Shown piece by piece: positions 8,201 through 16,110 of a stretch of DNA of 16,110 nt (position 1 is its first letter; each line of letters opens with the position of its first letter). Origin of the DNA: Triparma columacea (Eukaryota > Sar > Bolidophyceae > Parmales > Triparmaceae). The position numbers and the translations under genes are program-made. The stretch lies in contig BRYA01000111.1 of assembly GCA_030267965.1 (NCBI GenBank), positions 1 to 16,110 on the forward strand, given 5' to 3'. A model generated the notes under the pieces. It was not told where the DNA came from and ran no database searches. It saw nothing but the letters and a program-made list of their open reading frames with translations.

Positions 8201-9322
8201 CAACACTAGTATTGCCCGTCCAATCTTGTCCTCACCTCGCTAATAATCTCCGCGAACTCGACCAAGAACCTCTGCTGCACCCAGGTCTGCACGCACCCCT
8301 TCCTCTTGCTCCTCACAAAGTCGATGACTTTGTGTGGGTTGTCGTGCTCCCCCATCAACAGCATGCTCGCCGCGATCGCGATCCCCGTCCTCCCGAACCC
8401 CGCATGGCAGTGCACCGCGACCTTCCCGCCGGCCACGATGTGGGACTGGATAACGTGGCAAACGTCCAGCATCTTCAGGAAGGAGGGAGCTGCCATGTCT
8501 CTCCAGCCGAGGGAGTATACAGCCACGTTATACTTGTGGAAGTCTTCAGGGTTGTAAGACAAGCCAGAGCCGGGGTCCAGGCCGTCACCGCAGTAGGGGT
8601 GCTCGCCAGGCTCACATAGGTTTATGATGGCGGTTATGCCTTGTTTCTGCATGGTTTCCCCTATCTTGTACTCCTCCATGAGTCGAGTGCTTGGTCTGCG
8701 ACAAGCAAAGCGAAGCGAGTCAAGGAAAAGTGATTGAGGAGAAAGCGTGAGAATTGTGAAACGTTGTTCAAGTGCGGGTGTGTCTTGCATAATATATTCA
8801 GGACATATTCAAGCTCGCTTCGCCTCGTCGTCGCCCATCTCACCTGTTCATTGCTAGCAGGTTGTCTGTTATCCACGCAGAGTTCAGGCCTCTTATGGGG
8901 GGATGGCGGCCAGCTTTGCGGGCGTTAAGGTAGGCGCGCTCGGAGCACTTCGAGCAGGTGGAACCACGGACTAAGGAGAGGAGGGGGAGGGAGGGGGAGG
9001 TGAACTCTCCGCGGACAATTTTGTTAGGGTCAACCTGAGGGGGAAGGGGGGGGGGAAGGGTGGGGGAAGGGGGTTTGGAAAGGTTCGGGGGAGGTGCGGG
9101 GGAGATGGGCCAGGTTACCTTGTCAGCCTCAATCTGGGAGAGAGTCTTCTTCCCTGCTGCAAGCGAGCCTGTCCCTGAAGCTGTTGATGCGGAGGAATCA
9201 TCGTGGTGGGATACCTTAGCGTCGGGTCGCGCCATTGGCGTAGGGATCTTTAGGGTCTTGAGAGTCTTGAGGGATGCATTGAGGTTCGTCGTGAGCTGCT
9301 CCTTTGTCGGCAGGAGAGGCAT
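5206..9322 (-). CDS. PTPDC1: PTPDC1-like dual-specificity phosphatase with long C-terminal extension, seven or eight exons
   Basis: Exons in order are 9322-9119, 9034-8844, 8695-8236, 8149-7989, 7886-7086, 7018-6345, 6256-5895 and 5814-5206, all joins in frame, about 1153 residues. The 84-bp gap 9035-9118 is stop-free and a multiple of three; if retained it adds a Pro-rich linker (1181 residues). A Cys pair (CSKC) precedes AWITDNLLAMNRPST, the entry to the phosphatase fold as in animal PTPDC1. The active site is HCHAGFGRTG (CX5R, Cys about 228, Arg about 234), with general-acid Asp in GWRD about 30 residues earlier. The CEPGEHPYCG loop is also characteristic. After a disordered region, two helical blocks in exon 7018-6345 (LLLDFFSQLSEPLI; DLFTCFVTC...TIHALLRLLAK) resemble the C-terminal region of animal PTPDC1, a CDC14-related protein linked to centrosomes and cilia. 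The last 320 or so residues, with an acidic run, YYDLQSMTWVAIEGYTGYWG and a Lys-rich tail, are unrecognised. A Met at 6363 could instead start a separate gene; without splicing at 6345 the phosphatase would stop at 6334. Confidence 0.85.
8696..8843 (-). other. PTPDC1-like gene intron with internal inverted repeat
   Basis: The intron joins LLAMN to PSTRLMEEY across a phase-2 junction, with a GTGAG donor (8843) and TCGCAG acceptor. Near its two ends it carries GCGAAGCGAG (8710-8719, plus strand) and the exact reverse complement CTCGCTTCGC (8814-8823). The intron could therefore fold with its ends close together. The left arm is part of the 14-nt motif also found in an MSH2 intron. Confidence 0.8.
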
Positions 9323-10018
9323 AATGATGGTCAGGGGAGTCCCGGGGGAGGGGGGGGGATGGGAGCTTTTCTTGGGAAGGAAGTTGTCTGAAGAAAGTAG
9401 GGCGCGTGCTGTGGGAGAAAGATAGCCAGGGAGATTTGAGATGCGAACACAGGTGGCGGTGGTGGTATCTAGGGCGCCTTTTTGTCAAACGGCTAATTAT
9501 TTTTCGAGCCGACTTTTGTCGAATTTTGGGCTTTGTCTTTTGGCCATTTGAGACCTGATTTAATAAGAGAGCTAAAGTGAGTGTATGCGGTTCAAAAAGT
9601 GAAATTAGCGAGACTCATGGGCTAATTCTAAGTATAGCGGGGAAAAATGAAGACAAGATCGACAGGGGGTTTGAAATGAGCAAGTGGTCGGGGTGAAAGG
9701 GTTGTGGAGGCTGCTTTTTGGTTGCAATTGTTGCCTAAATGAGAAGATTAAGACAACAACATTTTCATATTTGATTGCATACTTGCATTAAGGGCGCAAA
9801 CATAGCGATTGTAGTCAATATAGAGGAAAATGGCCCCACTGTCCATCCTTTGCGGAACAAAAAGAATAGCACACAGGAAACACTTATATACTGCGCTTGT
9901 TCATCGCGCTCGAGGTACCTTTACTAGTCTGACTCATATCACTCACTTCTTTTCTGCATTCTTCTTCTCTGAAAGGAAAATCAGGCACATTAAATAAGGC
10001 CATTGAGCTCCATCGAAA
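9323..10018. promoter_or_regulatory. Largest intergenic stretch; presumed divergent promoter region
   Basis: These 696 bp separate the start codons of the phosphatase (minus) and ankyrin-repeat (plus) genes. The part next to the phosphatase start is G-rich on the plus strand, while 9480-10018 is distinctly more A/T-rich than coding neighbours. Stops are frequent in all frames across 9490-9940 and no tRNA-like box pair, RNA gene or transposon end is visible. It most likely holds both 5' UTRs and promoters, but no named element can be assigned. Confidence 0.35.
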
Positions 10019-11275
10019 ATGGTGGATTCAGACCAATTTGATAAGCTTGTACGCGTGTTAAGTAACAAGGAAAGTAGCACCAGTTCGGCCACCAGTAACA
10101 TCAGCGACGAGTACAAGTGTGCCATAATAGACAGACACGCCGACTTTGTCAAAACAGCACGCAGCAAGAAAGGATGCAGCCTGCTGATGATACTCCTGTC
10201 CCACGGGAGCTCAAACTGCTCCCCTGTGGTGATTAGAAAGCTCACTGAATTGACCTGTGTCGACGGGGGGGATTACGGGGGTTTGGACACGGACACCGGT
10301 ATGAACTTGATGCACGTAGTTGCGGCGACAGATTCTATCGAATGCTTGGAGATGTGCTTGGGGGGGAGAGGGAAGAAGAGGGCGGTGGAGCTGATGATTA
10401 ACAAGGGGAACAAACACGGGGATTCCCCTCTGCATTTTGCGTGCGCGTACGGGAGCGAAAAGGTGGGGGTCAGAATGCTCGAAGCTGTTAAAGAACAAGG
10501 GAGGACTTGGGACTCTCTGAACGGCAGCGGCGACGGTTGCTTGGTGCTGGCTGCTCGGGTGGGATGTGAAGGGCTGGTTAGGAAATTAGTGGAGATGGAA
10601 GCAACGTGTGGGGAGAAGAACGTGGTGGAGGGGTGGAAAGGGGGGGGGGGGGTTAGGAACATTTTGAAGGCTTGGATGGACGAAGAAGGGAGAAGAAGGG
10701 CGGCTAGGGCGATGGAGGAGGTGGGGGAGATTAGGGGGGGAGAGGTGGAGGGGAAAAAGAAGAAGAAAAAGAAGAAGAAGATGAAGGGGAAGGAGAAGGG
10801 GACGAAAAAAAAGGAAACGGTTGCGGAGACTGTGGACGAAGAGGAGGAAAGGGTGAAGGAGAGGGCAGAGGAGAAGCCACTTACGAAGCCTCTGTCCAAA
10901 ACCTTGGCGAATGGGGTAGTTGTATCGGCCTCCGCTAGCCCCTCTGAATTTTTCTCAGACAGCTCATCATCTGACGAATTCGAGAAGGAGTTTAAAGACA
11001 AAGATACCGCCGTCACGAACGTCTGGGTAAAGGCCTGCAGGGGCACCCTCGCTCCCTCCCCCTCGGACATGGACAACAGGATGCTCGAGATAACCTCAGG
11101 GCTTAGCTCTGCTGTCGCCGTCGATCCTTCACACCTTCTATTCAGCGTCCAACAGCTAGCCATGCTGAGCGGGGCGCAACTCGAGGTTATCGAGGACGTA
11201 CTGGAGACACAGGTCAGGCGGGTCAAGGAGGCCAAGCGGATACAGGCAAGGGTGACAAGCGGAGGGGGGTTATAA
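10019..11275 (+). CDS. Ankyrin-repeat protein with Lys-rich linker, intronless
   Basis: One exon of 418 residues starts with ATG in a favourable AAAATGG context. At least two and probably three ankyrin-type repeats occur at about 94-115 (MNLMHVVAATDSIECLEMCL), 130-159 (GDSPLHFACAYGSEKVGVRML) and 169-197 (GDGCLVLAARVGCEGLVRKLV). Such repeats bind partner proteins. A highly basic linker follows at about 245-266 with nine consecutive Lys, then an acidic stretch and a Ser-rich acidic segment (FFSDSSSSDEFE). The C-terminus (about 330-410) is predicted helical and ends in an amphipathic helix of the ETQVRRVKEAKRIQ type. The Lys cluster could be a nuclear signal or nucleic-acid contact; that is inference. 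A run of 13 G at 10640-10652 lies in the coding sequence as Gly codons. The large antisense frame at 10273-11235 was rejected. The function is unknown. Confidence 0.82.
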   Translation: MVDSDQFDKLVRVLSNKESSTSSATSNISDEYKCAIIDRHADFVKTARSKKGCSLLMILLSHGSSNCSPVVIRKLTELTCVDGGDYGGLDTDTGMNLMHVVAATDSIECLEMCLGGRGKKRAVELMINKGNKHGDSPLHFACAYGSEKVGVRMLEAVKEQGRTWDSLNGSGDGCLVLAARVGCEGLVRKLVEMEATCGEKNVVEGWKGGGGVRNILKAWMDEEGRRRAARAMEEVGEIRGGEVEGKKKKKKKKKMKGKEKGTKKKETVAETVDEEEERVKERAEEKPLTKPLSKTLANGVVVSASASPSEFFSDSSSSDEFEKEFKDKDTAVTNVWVKACRGTLAPSPSDMDNRMLEITSGLSSAVAVDPSHLLFSVQQLAMLSGAQLEVIEDVLETQVRRVKEAKRIQARVTSGGGL

Positions 11276-11342
11276 TGGGGCTATAACGTGTTTTATCACT
11301 GTTTGGGTTTCAAAACAATAATCTCCCCTTAGGATTGGCTTC

Positions 11343-13770
11343 TTAAACGTCGCATTCCCCCGTCCTCGGGCTTCTTCTCTTGTTAGTCTCGCCCCTCCTC
11401 TTGTTGCGCTTGCATATTTGTTCCTCCTCCTCCCCCCCCTTCCCCTTACTACCTGTCCCCCTTATCCCCATAACCATCCCAGTCTCCGTCCCCCCCTTCT
11501 CCTTCTTCATCTGCCTCCCCCCGTTCAGCTGCTGCAACTGCTGCTCAGCCTTGGCCATCCCCTCCTTCTTCGCCTTCCTCTCGAACCTAACGTTCCTCTC
11601 CCCGCTCCCTGCCATTTTGCTAGCCGTGTACTTGTTGACCCTCCTAACCGTCACGGTGTTCTCGACCAAGGGCACGGCCATCCAAATGTCCGGTAGTCTC
11701 CTCCTCTTCTTCGGGGGCTCCCCGCTCTCAGCCAACGCCGGGGGGGCCTTCTTCTTCTCCTTAGGCTTGGGCTTTGGGGCCACGAAACCCTTGTGCTTCT
11801 GCACCTCCCTATCGAAATCGCTGTACTTGGGACCGAACACCTGCCGTTGTGCGTGGGCCGCGTACCGCGTGAGTTTTTTTCGATTTCCTCATCTTGCTGT
11901 CTCCCGTCCCTCCTCCTCTCCCCATAATACTTCCCCCCTCCTCTCACCTTTTCCACCTGTCCCTCCTTAACCAGTCTAATGACAGGTTTCTCTTCGACCT
12001 TGTGTCTCCCCACGAGTTCCCCCAGTTCTTCCCTCCCCCCCACCCTCCTCCTCCTCTCCCTATACTCCTTCAAGCTCAGCGCCATCATGTAGCTTGGTCC
12101 CCCGTGTTTCTTAAGGTGCTTCTCGTCAGCGTACGTCCAGTGCCTGTACCCTACGACGCCCTGGTGGGGACCCTCGTACCTGGCGACGGCGCCGACGCGG
12201 CAGAAGCCGAAGCGCTCGTAGAAGGAGAGGGATGAGGGGGTGGCCTGGAGGACGGCGTGGGAGTAGTGGGTGGAGGAGGAGAGGGAGTCGAGAGCGAGAG
12301 TCACGAGGATGTCACCGCAACCAAGACCGCCAACGAGGGAGATCTGGGGAGATGGAAGGGAGGGGGGGGAGGAGGGGGGTGAGGGGATGTTAGGGTTTGA
12401 ATCAATCGCCTTGACAAATGTTTTCTCCGCCCCTGTTAGTGTCCTCACCTCTGCAAGCTTCGGCCACACGACACCCTGGCCCTTAGGGTCCCCCATCCTC
12501 TCGTGCGCCTCCAGCGCCGCCCCCAAAACATTCTGCCAGGAGGATGAGGAAAGGTTTGGTGGGTGTGGAATGTTCCTATTGTGTTAGTATAAATAAACGA
12601 AAATGTATCTAAACCTGACCGTTCGTTCGTGTGTCCCCCCTCAAATCCACCTCACCTCAACGTCCCAAACCTGTCCCTTATTCCCCCCCTGTCCCTTCAT
12701 CCCGCTTTGCGGGTGCGTGCTGCACCAGCAGAAGTACGGTGTCCAAGTCGTGAACGTCGTCCACATGGCGAAACCCTGAAGGTACCCCGTTACGTCGTCA
12801 CGGATTTGAAAACCGCGGAGGGGCTCGTCGATGTCGACGCGCTCGCGGATGTAGAGCTCGGATAGGGGGGCGGAGATCTTTGAAGAGGAACGGATGGCAC
12901 GACGGTAGGCCGCCTGGGAACAGAGGGCTGTCATCTCGGATACACAGTCATCCCACTCCTCGCGGGTGGAGGGGTACCAAATCGAAGAGGATACCGTCCC
13001 TGTGGATAGACCCTGGGGGGGGGGGGTGGAGGTGAGGGTTTTGGGGGAGGTGAGGGTTTGGTGAGTTTTGTTGGGCTATATGTATAAAAATTGGGTTCCT
13101 CACGTTGCTTGTGTTTCTTCGCCTCCATTTCCTGTAGCCTCACCTTCTTTTTCTTTTTCTTCTTCTTCTTGTTCCCTCCAATTTTCTTCCCCCCCCCCTT
13201 CCCCTTGACCCCCGTGTGAAGGAGGCCGTTGGAAACGGTCGGTAACACAGAGCCAGAGGGACCGAGGAGAGAGTGGAAACCGTAACGGTTGAAGGTGGGG
13301 GTCTTACTTAGATCGTACTAAGGGGTGGGTGAGGGAGAGGTGTTAGGGAGGGGGGTGAGGGAAGGGCGATAGATTGATTTAGAGCTTGAGATGTCACCCT
13401 TAGACGGTTTGTGTTCTTTGCTTGTAATCTGTGTATTCATCATTGTGTATATAATTTGTGTACAATCCCCGGCCCCTCAAAAAAAGCTCACCTTGACCTT
13501 CTCCTTGACCCCCTGCTCTACCTCCTCCCCCACCTTCTTCCTTTTATCCACAAGGTCCTGCCCTGTTATCCTCGCCATTGTGTTCCTAGTCCCTCTGCTC
13601 TTTGCGGGCTTCGCCCAGTACGATCCTCCTCCTCCACCTATCTTGGGATTGCCGGAGGATGAGGTTGAGGAGGACGCAAGAGCGACCTGGGTGGCGAGAT
13701 CTACAGGGGCACCGTACTTGGCATCAATTTCACGACGGTAGTCTGTGTCTGTGTCTGATGTAGTATAGTC
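11343..13770 (-). CDS. GNAT-fold N-acetyltransferase with basic nuclear-type tail, at least six exons (5' end unresolved)
   Basis: Exons in order are 13770-13492, 13317-13104, 12999-12656, 12532-12449, 12343-11948 and 11840-11343. All joins are in frame and give 604 residues, without the first exon. The N-terminal part is low-complexity and includes a nine-Lys run. It leads into a conserved block (IDEPLRGFQIRDDVTGYLQG, TTFTTWTPYFCW). The acetyl-CoA-binding region is GGLGCGDILVTLALDSL, followed by LQATPSSLSFYERFGF, the typical GNAT motif B, and GYRHWTYADEKHL. The last exon is Lys-rich with PPKKRRRLP, a likely nuclear localisation signal. Similar long GNAT proteins occur, to my recollection, in diatoms and related algae; the substrate is unknown and a histone or other nuclear protein is only inferred. 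The first exon is uncertain. Minus-strand ATG-led candidates are 14025-13960 (GTATGT donor) and 14167-14081 (GTAAAG donor), both phase 0. An internal Met (ARITGQDLVDK) near 13578 is a third possible start. Confidence 0.8.
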
Positions 13771-14265
13771 CTATTAGTATGGGTGTTTATGTGTTAGTGT
13801 ATTGTAATATATGTGTTAGTGTATTGTAATATGTTTGGGTTAGCCACCACCCCCGACAGGTCTCTTTTAATTGTCTTTTAAATCACTCTGAAATGAGGAA
13901 GAAATCACTCCGAAATACTTCCAAACACATCCAAACACAAACAAATAGCATATACATACACCAATGTACCCATACAGCCTATCCAGCAGCAGCCAGGGAA
14001 CAGGAGGAGTTGCTTTGGGAGTCATCGTTTGCCTGCCTCGTTTGTGTGATGTGTTTATTTTCTCATTCCATCATCTTTACCTTATAATTTATAGCTATAG
14101 CAACCTTTTGAAGGCTTGCAGACTCAATAAAACTAGTGGGAATATACCCACTTGAGCGTGCAGGCATTTTAAAGGATAGGCACTTGAAGGAGTCAGTTTG
14201 TCTCCAAAATGAATGTGTCGAATTTCGTGGACCCTTGCCTGAAGGTTCTTCCACAAAAAAAAGGC
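13771..14265. other. Probable first intron and first exon of the GNAT gene, plus shared upstream region with HSP70
   Basis: This A/T-rich stretch holds a strong minus-strand 3' splice site (TACTAATAG, ending at 13771) with two CACTAAC branch-like motifs inside a 22-bp tandem duplication. Two candidate first exons of the GNAT gene lie within it (14025-13960 or 14167-14081), neither provable here. The right part, about 14168-14265, must contain the HSP70 promoter and 5' UTR. An imperfect palindrome, AGTGGG-AATATA-CCCACT, sits at 14135-14152. I saw no convincing heat-shock element array and no RNA gene. Confidence 0.4.
13789..13832. repeat. Perfect 22-bp tandem duplication
   Basis: Positions 13789-13810 and 13811-13832 are identical 22-mers in direct tandem, starting ATGTGTTAGTG and ending GTAATAT. 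On the minus strand each copy includes CACTAAC, the motif seen near the 3' ends of many introns in this window. The pair lies about 20 to 60 nt before the proposed acceptor at 13771, so it duplicates a likely branch site. Confidence 0.9.
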
Positions 14266-16110
14266 ATGCTTAGCAGAATATCACGCCCTCTACTACGTCG
14301 CCCCATCGTTGGCGTCAGCCGTACCTTCGCAGCTGATGCTGGTGATGTAATTGGTATCGATCTTGGTACAACAAACTCCTGTGTAGCAATGTGAGAAAAT
14401 TGATGGAGTCAGCGGGGACGACCTTTTGTGACTCTTGTTTGTCCAATATCTGCCCATTACACTGCTTGTTCATTGTATATTCCTACACACACTACACATA
14501 CTGTAATCACTATCACACACATCACCACCAATTCCCCATATCACCCCCACATACTTTCCTAAATCAACATACACTACGTGCCAATTGTTCCGTAACTATA
14601 AATCATACCTCTTCCCATACCTCAACCCTCTCTCCTTGCATCGCCTTCTCACCCTCCCTATCTCCCCTCCCCCCTCAACACAGCATGGAGGGTCGAAACC
14701 CCCGCGTAATTGAGAACTCCGAGGGTTCCCGCACGACCCCTTCCGTCGTAGCCTTTGCCGAGGATAAAACCCGGCTCGTGGGTATGGCGGCAAAGAGGCA
14801 GGCCGTGACCAACCCCGAGAACACGCTGTACGCGGTTAAGAGGCTGATTGGTAGGAGCTTCGGGGACAAGGAGGTCAAGGAGATTGACAGGTGAGAGGAG
14901 AGGGGAAGGGAGGAGGAGGATGGGGGTAGGCAATGGCGAATGCAAATAAGAAGGCAAAGGAAAGGGCAAAAACGAAAGCAAAAAAGCAGAGGCGAACGAC
15001 CCCCATCCCATCCCCCACTCTCCCCCAACCTAACCCTCCCCCACCCCCCCCCCCCCCACCCCCCTTCCCCCCACCACCCAGCCTCACACCCTACAACATC
15101 TGCAAGAGCACCAACAACAACGACGCCTGGGTCGAGGCTCGGGGCGAGAAGTTCAGTCCCTCCCAGATCGGCTCCATGGTCCTCGGCAAGATGAAGGAGA
15201 CTGCCGAGGGTTTCCTCGGGCGCCCCGTAACCAAGGCCGTCGTCACCGTCCCTGCCTACTTCAATGACAGCCAGAGGCAGGCAACCAAGGACGCTGGGAA
15301 GATCGCCGGACTCGACGTCCTCAGGATCATCAACGAGCCCACCGCTGCCGCCCTAGCCTACGGAATGGACAAGAACGACGGAAAGACCATTGTCGTGTTT
15401 GACCTCGGAGGAGGAACCTTCGACGTAAGCATCCTCGAGATCTCGGGCGGAGTCTTCGAGGTCAAGAGTACCAACGGTGACACCATGCTCGGTGGAGAGG
15501 ACTTCGACGAGGTCCTCCTCGACCACCTCCTCAAGGACTTCAACAAGGACCAGGGGATTGACCTCAGCGGGGACAACCTTGCCATGCAGAGGCTCAGGGA
15601 GGCCGCCGAGAAGGCCAAGAGGGAGCTCGATGGCCTCGCCCAGACCGACGTCAGCCTTCCCTTCATCACCGCCGACGCCACCGGTCCCAAGCACATGAAC
15701 GCCAAGATCAGTAGGGCTCAGTTTGAGAGCCTCGTCGACCCCCTCATCTCAAGGACCATCGACCCCTGCAAGAACTGCCTCAAGGACGCCGACATCTCCA
15801 AGTCAGAGATCCACGACATCATCCTCGTCGGCGGAATGTCCCGCATGCCCAAGGTCCAGGAGACTGTTGAGGGTTTCTTCGGGAAGAAGCCCAGCAAGGG
15901 TGTCAACCCCGACGAGGTCGTCGCCATGGGCGCCGCCATCCAGGGAGGCGTCCTCAAGGGAGATGTCAAGGACATCCTCCTCCTCGACGTCACCCCCCTC
16001 TCCCTAGGAATTGAGACCCTCGGAGGAGTCTTCACCCGCCTCATCAACAGGAACACCACCATCCCAACCAAGAAGCAGCAGACCTTCTCAACGGCCGTCG
16101 ACAACCAGCC
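14266..16110 (+). CDS. Mitochondrial HSP70 (DnaK family), three exons seen, 3' end beyond the window
   Basis: Exons 14266-14390, 14684-14890 and 15082-16110 join in frame (phase 2 both times) and give 453 residues before the window ends mid-codon. The N-terminus [22 protein letters not shown] is rich in Arg, Ser and hydrophobics with no acidic residue, as expected for a matrix-targeting presequence. An in-frame ATG at 14209 would add 19 less presequence-like residues. HSP70 signatures are [13 protein letters not shown] (about 29-41), [14 protein letters not shown] (about 215-228) and [12 protein letters not shown] (about 358-369). The linker/substrate-domain entry is [13 protein letters not shown] (about 408-420). 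The protein is the ATP-driven matrix chaperone that pulls in precursors at the TIM23 channel and folds imports. The first intron splits the codon just after SCVA. The second intron (14891-15081) has a CCTAACC motif and a 14-C run before its acceptor. Family members are about 650-680 residues, so roughly the last third is missing. Confidence 0.96.

Noticed and set aside
9580..9610. GGTTCAA-like sequence as a possible tRNA T-arm
   Set aside because: The conserved final C of the T-loop, a matching A-box and an acceptor stem are absent.
10273..11235. A 320-codon minus-strand frame opposite the ankyrin gene
   Set aside because: It is Ser/Phe/Pro-rich antisense of Lys/Glu codons, has no domain, and the plus strand has clear ankyrin repeats.
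11380..11970. A 196-codon plus-strand frame
   Set aside because: It is antisense to GNAT exons 11343-11840 and 11948-12343 and spans their intron; its composition reflects complemented Lys/Arg codons.
14095..14205. Scattered GAA/TTC triplets as heat-shock elements upstream of HSP70
   Set aside because: No array of three correctly phased inverted nGAAn units is present.
15353..15705. Two long minus-strand frames opposite HSP70
   Set aside because: They are shadows of the highly biased HSP70 coding sequence, with no independent support.
1..16110. Search for a defence island, mobile element, CRISPR array or biosynthetic cluster
   Set aside because: No transposase, integrase, phage or Cas-like protein, no regular spaced repeats and no clustered biosynthetic enzymes were seen.

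Overview
The window looks like a piece of a compact eukaryotic nuclear genome. The genes are interrupted by short spliceosomal introns (about 67-293 bp) with mostly GTGAG donors, recurrent CTAAC branch-site-like motifs and YAG acceptors. Gene content (MSH2, a mitochondrial HSP70, an AspH-type hydroxylase, a PTPDC1-like phosphatase) is plainly eukaryotic. The very small intergenic spaces and the lineage-restricted GNAT protein suggest a unicellular alga or other protist. A stramenopile (bolidophyte or diatom relative) is my best guess; that is inference, not demonstrated. No bacterial operon, CRISPR array, prophage, tRNA or rRNA was seen.

Layout, left to right. (1) 1-195, minus strand: the proline/serine-rich N-terminal end of a gene running out of the window. 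(2) 326-768, plus: a small unrecognised Ser-rich protein whose last 20-nt exon lies inside a perfect hairpin. (3) 878-3305, minus: a five-exon MSH2 gene that codes for the lever, clamp and ATPase but has no visible mismatch-recognition half. (4) 3533-3877, plus: a small RING-H2 protein. (5) 3971-5179, plus: a secreted or ER-luminal aspartyl/asparaginyl beta-hydroxylase ending in ADEL. (6) 5206-9322, minus: a PTPDC1-like dual-specificity phosphatase of about 1150-1180 residues in seven or eight exons, with an unrecognised C-terminal extension of about 320 residues. (7) 10019-11275, plus: an intronless ankyrin-repeat protein. (8) 11343-about 13770, minus: a six-or-more-exon GNAT-fold acetyltransferase with a nuclear-type basic tail. 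(9) 14266-16110, plus: mitochondrial HSP70, cut by the window end.

Several neighbours are divergent pairs sharing short promoters (195/326, 3305/3533, 9322/10019, GNAT/HSP70). Others are convergent with very short 3' spaces (768/878, 5179/5206, 11275/11343). The genes do not form one pathway; this is ordinary housekeeping and signalling content. Exon phases were checked by hand across every intron given below and all joins keep frame. I saw no obvious new multi-gene system. The points most worth following are the headless MSH2, the fused tail on PTPDC1, the hairpin-embedded terminal exon, the ADEL-tagged hydroxylase and a 14-nt motif shared by two unrelated introns.
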